Assembly (NCBI RefSeq): GCF_023228165.1
Contig: NZ_JALOBS010000047.1
Location: forward strand, 1-14,860
Direction: 5' to 3'
DNA from: Methylomonas sp.
GTDB taxonomy: Bacteria; Pseudomonadota; Gammaproteobacteria; Methylococcales; Methylomonadaceae
DNA length: 14,860 nucleotides
In this document: positions 14,770 to 14,860 of the stretch, piece by piece
Layout: the number at the start of each line of letters is the position of its first letter
Numbering within the stretch: the stretch's first letter is position 1
Position numbers and translations under genes: made by a program
The notes under the pieces: model-generated
Told to the model about the DNA's origin: nothing
Databases searched by the model: none
The model's input: the letters and a program-made list of their open reading frames with translations, nothing else

Positions 14770-14860
14770 AAAATAACGCTATACGTTCGGCTTGTTACAA
14801 GTCGTTAAAAACTTGCTTATTCACGGGAGTTTGCTAATTAGCCTTTATAGGCTGAAAGGT
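14770..14860 (+). ncRNA. Possible start of the Fanzor guide RNA (omega/fRNA) region
   Basis: TnpB and Fanzor elements usually encode their guide RNA at and beyond the 3' end of the nuclease gene, up to the element's right end. This 91-bp tail has no ORF. It contains a CAAGT/ACTTG pairing in the 14798-14816 stretch and an AGCC-TTTATA-GGCT hairpin at 14840-14853. The window stops before any element end can be seen, so the call rests on position, not on a recognised RNA family. Confidence 0.4.

Overview
The window looks like part of the genome of a large eukaryotic DNA virus (Nucleocytoviricota). The reasons are: an AT-rich background studded with GCGC/CGCG words; compact intron-free genes on both strands; no consistent Shine-Dalgarno sequence before the starts; several paralogous C2HC zinc-finger genes carrying the FNxxHPEN-type block remembered from giant-virus proteins; a T4-gp1-like deoxynucleoside monophosphate kinase; a radical SAM protein with a virus-style Zn motif at its N-terminus; and a Fanzor/TnpB-type nuclease. 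A Pithovirus/Cedratvirus/Marseillevirus-like relative is a guess from gene content and repeats; the sequence alone does not fix the family.

Positions 1-4317 hold no credible gene. The stretch contains a three-copy tandem repeat of 69-70 bp (about 1926-2110), a duplicated block of about 94 bp (2261 and 2893), and a six-copy array of decayed units (about 2590-4275). It ends at the 3' remnant of a second copy of the radical SAM gene (4318-4480, minus strand).

Positions 4616-8454 carry a two-finger zinc-finger gene (plus strand). It overlaps tail-to-tail with the first of two tandem one-finger paralogs (minus strand), which share a duplicated TATA-like leader. The radical SAM gene (minus strand) follows. 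A 30-bp palindromic repeat family lies just past the stop codons of several minus-strand genes and could help form transcript 3' ends.

Positions 8787-11510 hold two tandem paralogs of an unrecognised, probably all-helical family (minus strand). Transcribed divergently from them is the dNMP kinase (11578-12177). It carries a copy of the same 30-bp repeat in frame, inside its otherwise contiguous DSH-ISE motif.

Positions 12366-14860 hold a perfect 31-bp inverted repeat, then a decaying two-finger paralog (ATT where its relative has ATG, and an early 3' end at a GGG), then a complete Fanzor-type nuclease and the start of its 3' noncoding region, which runs off the window. Overall the region has been shaped by local gene duplication, repeat expansion and mobile-element insertion. 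No known defence or biosynthetic operon is visible. The most unusual features are the palindromic repeat that occurs both in a gene and near gene ends, and the wreckage around the Fanzor gene.
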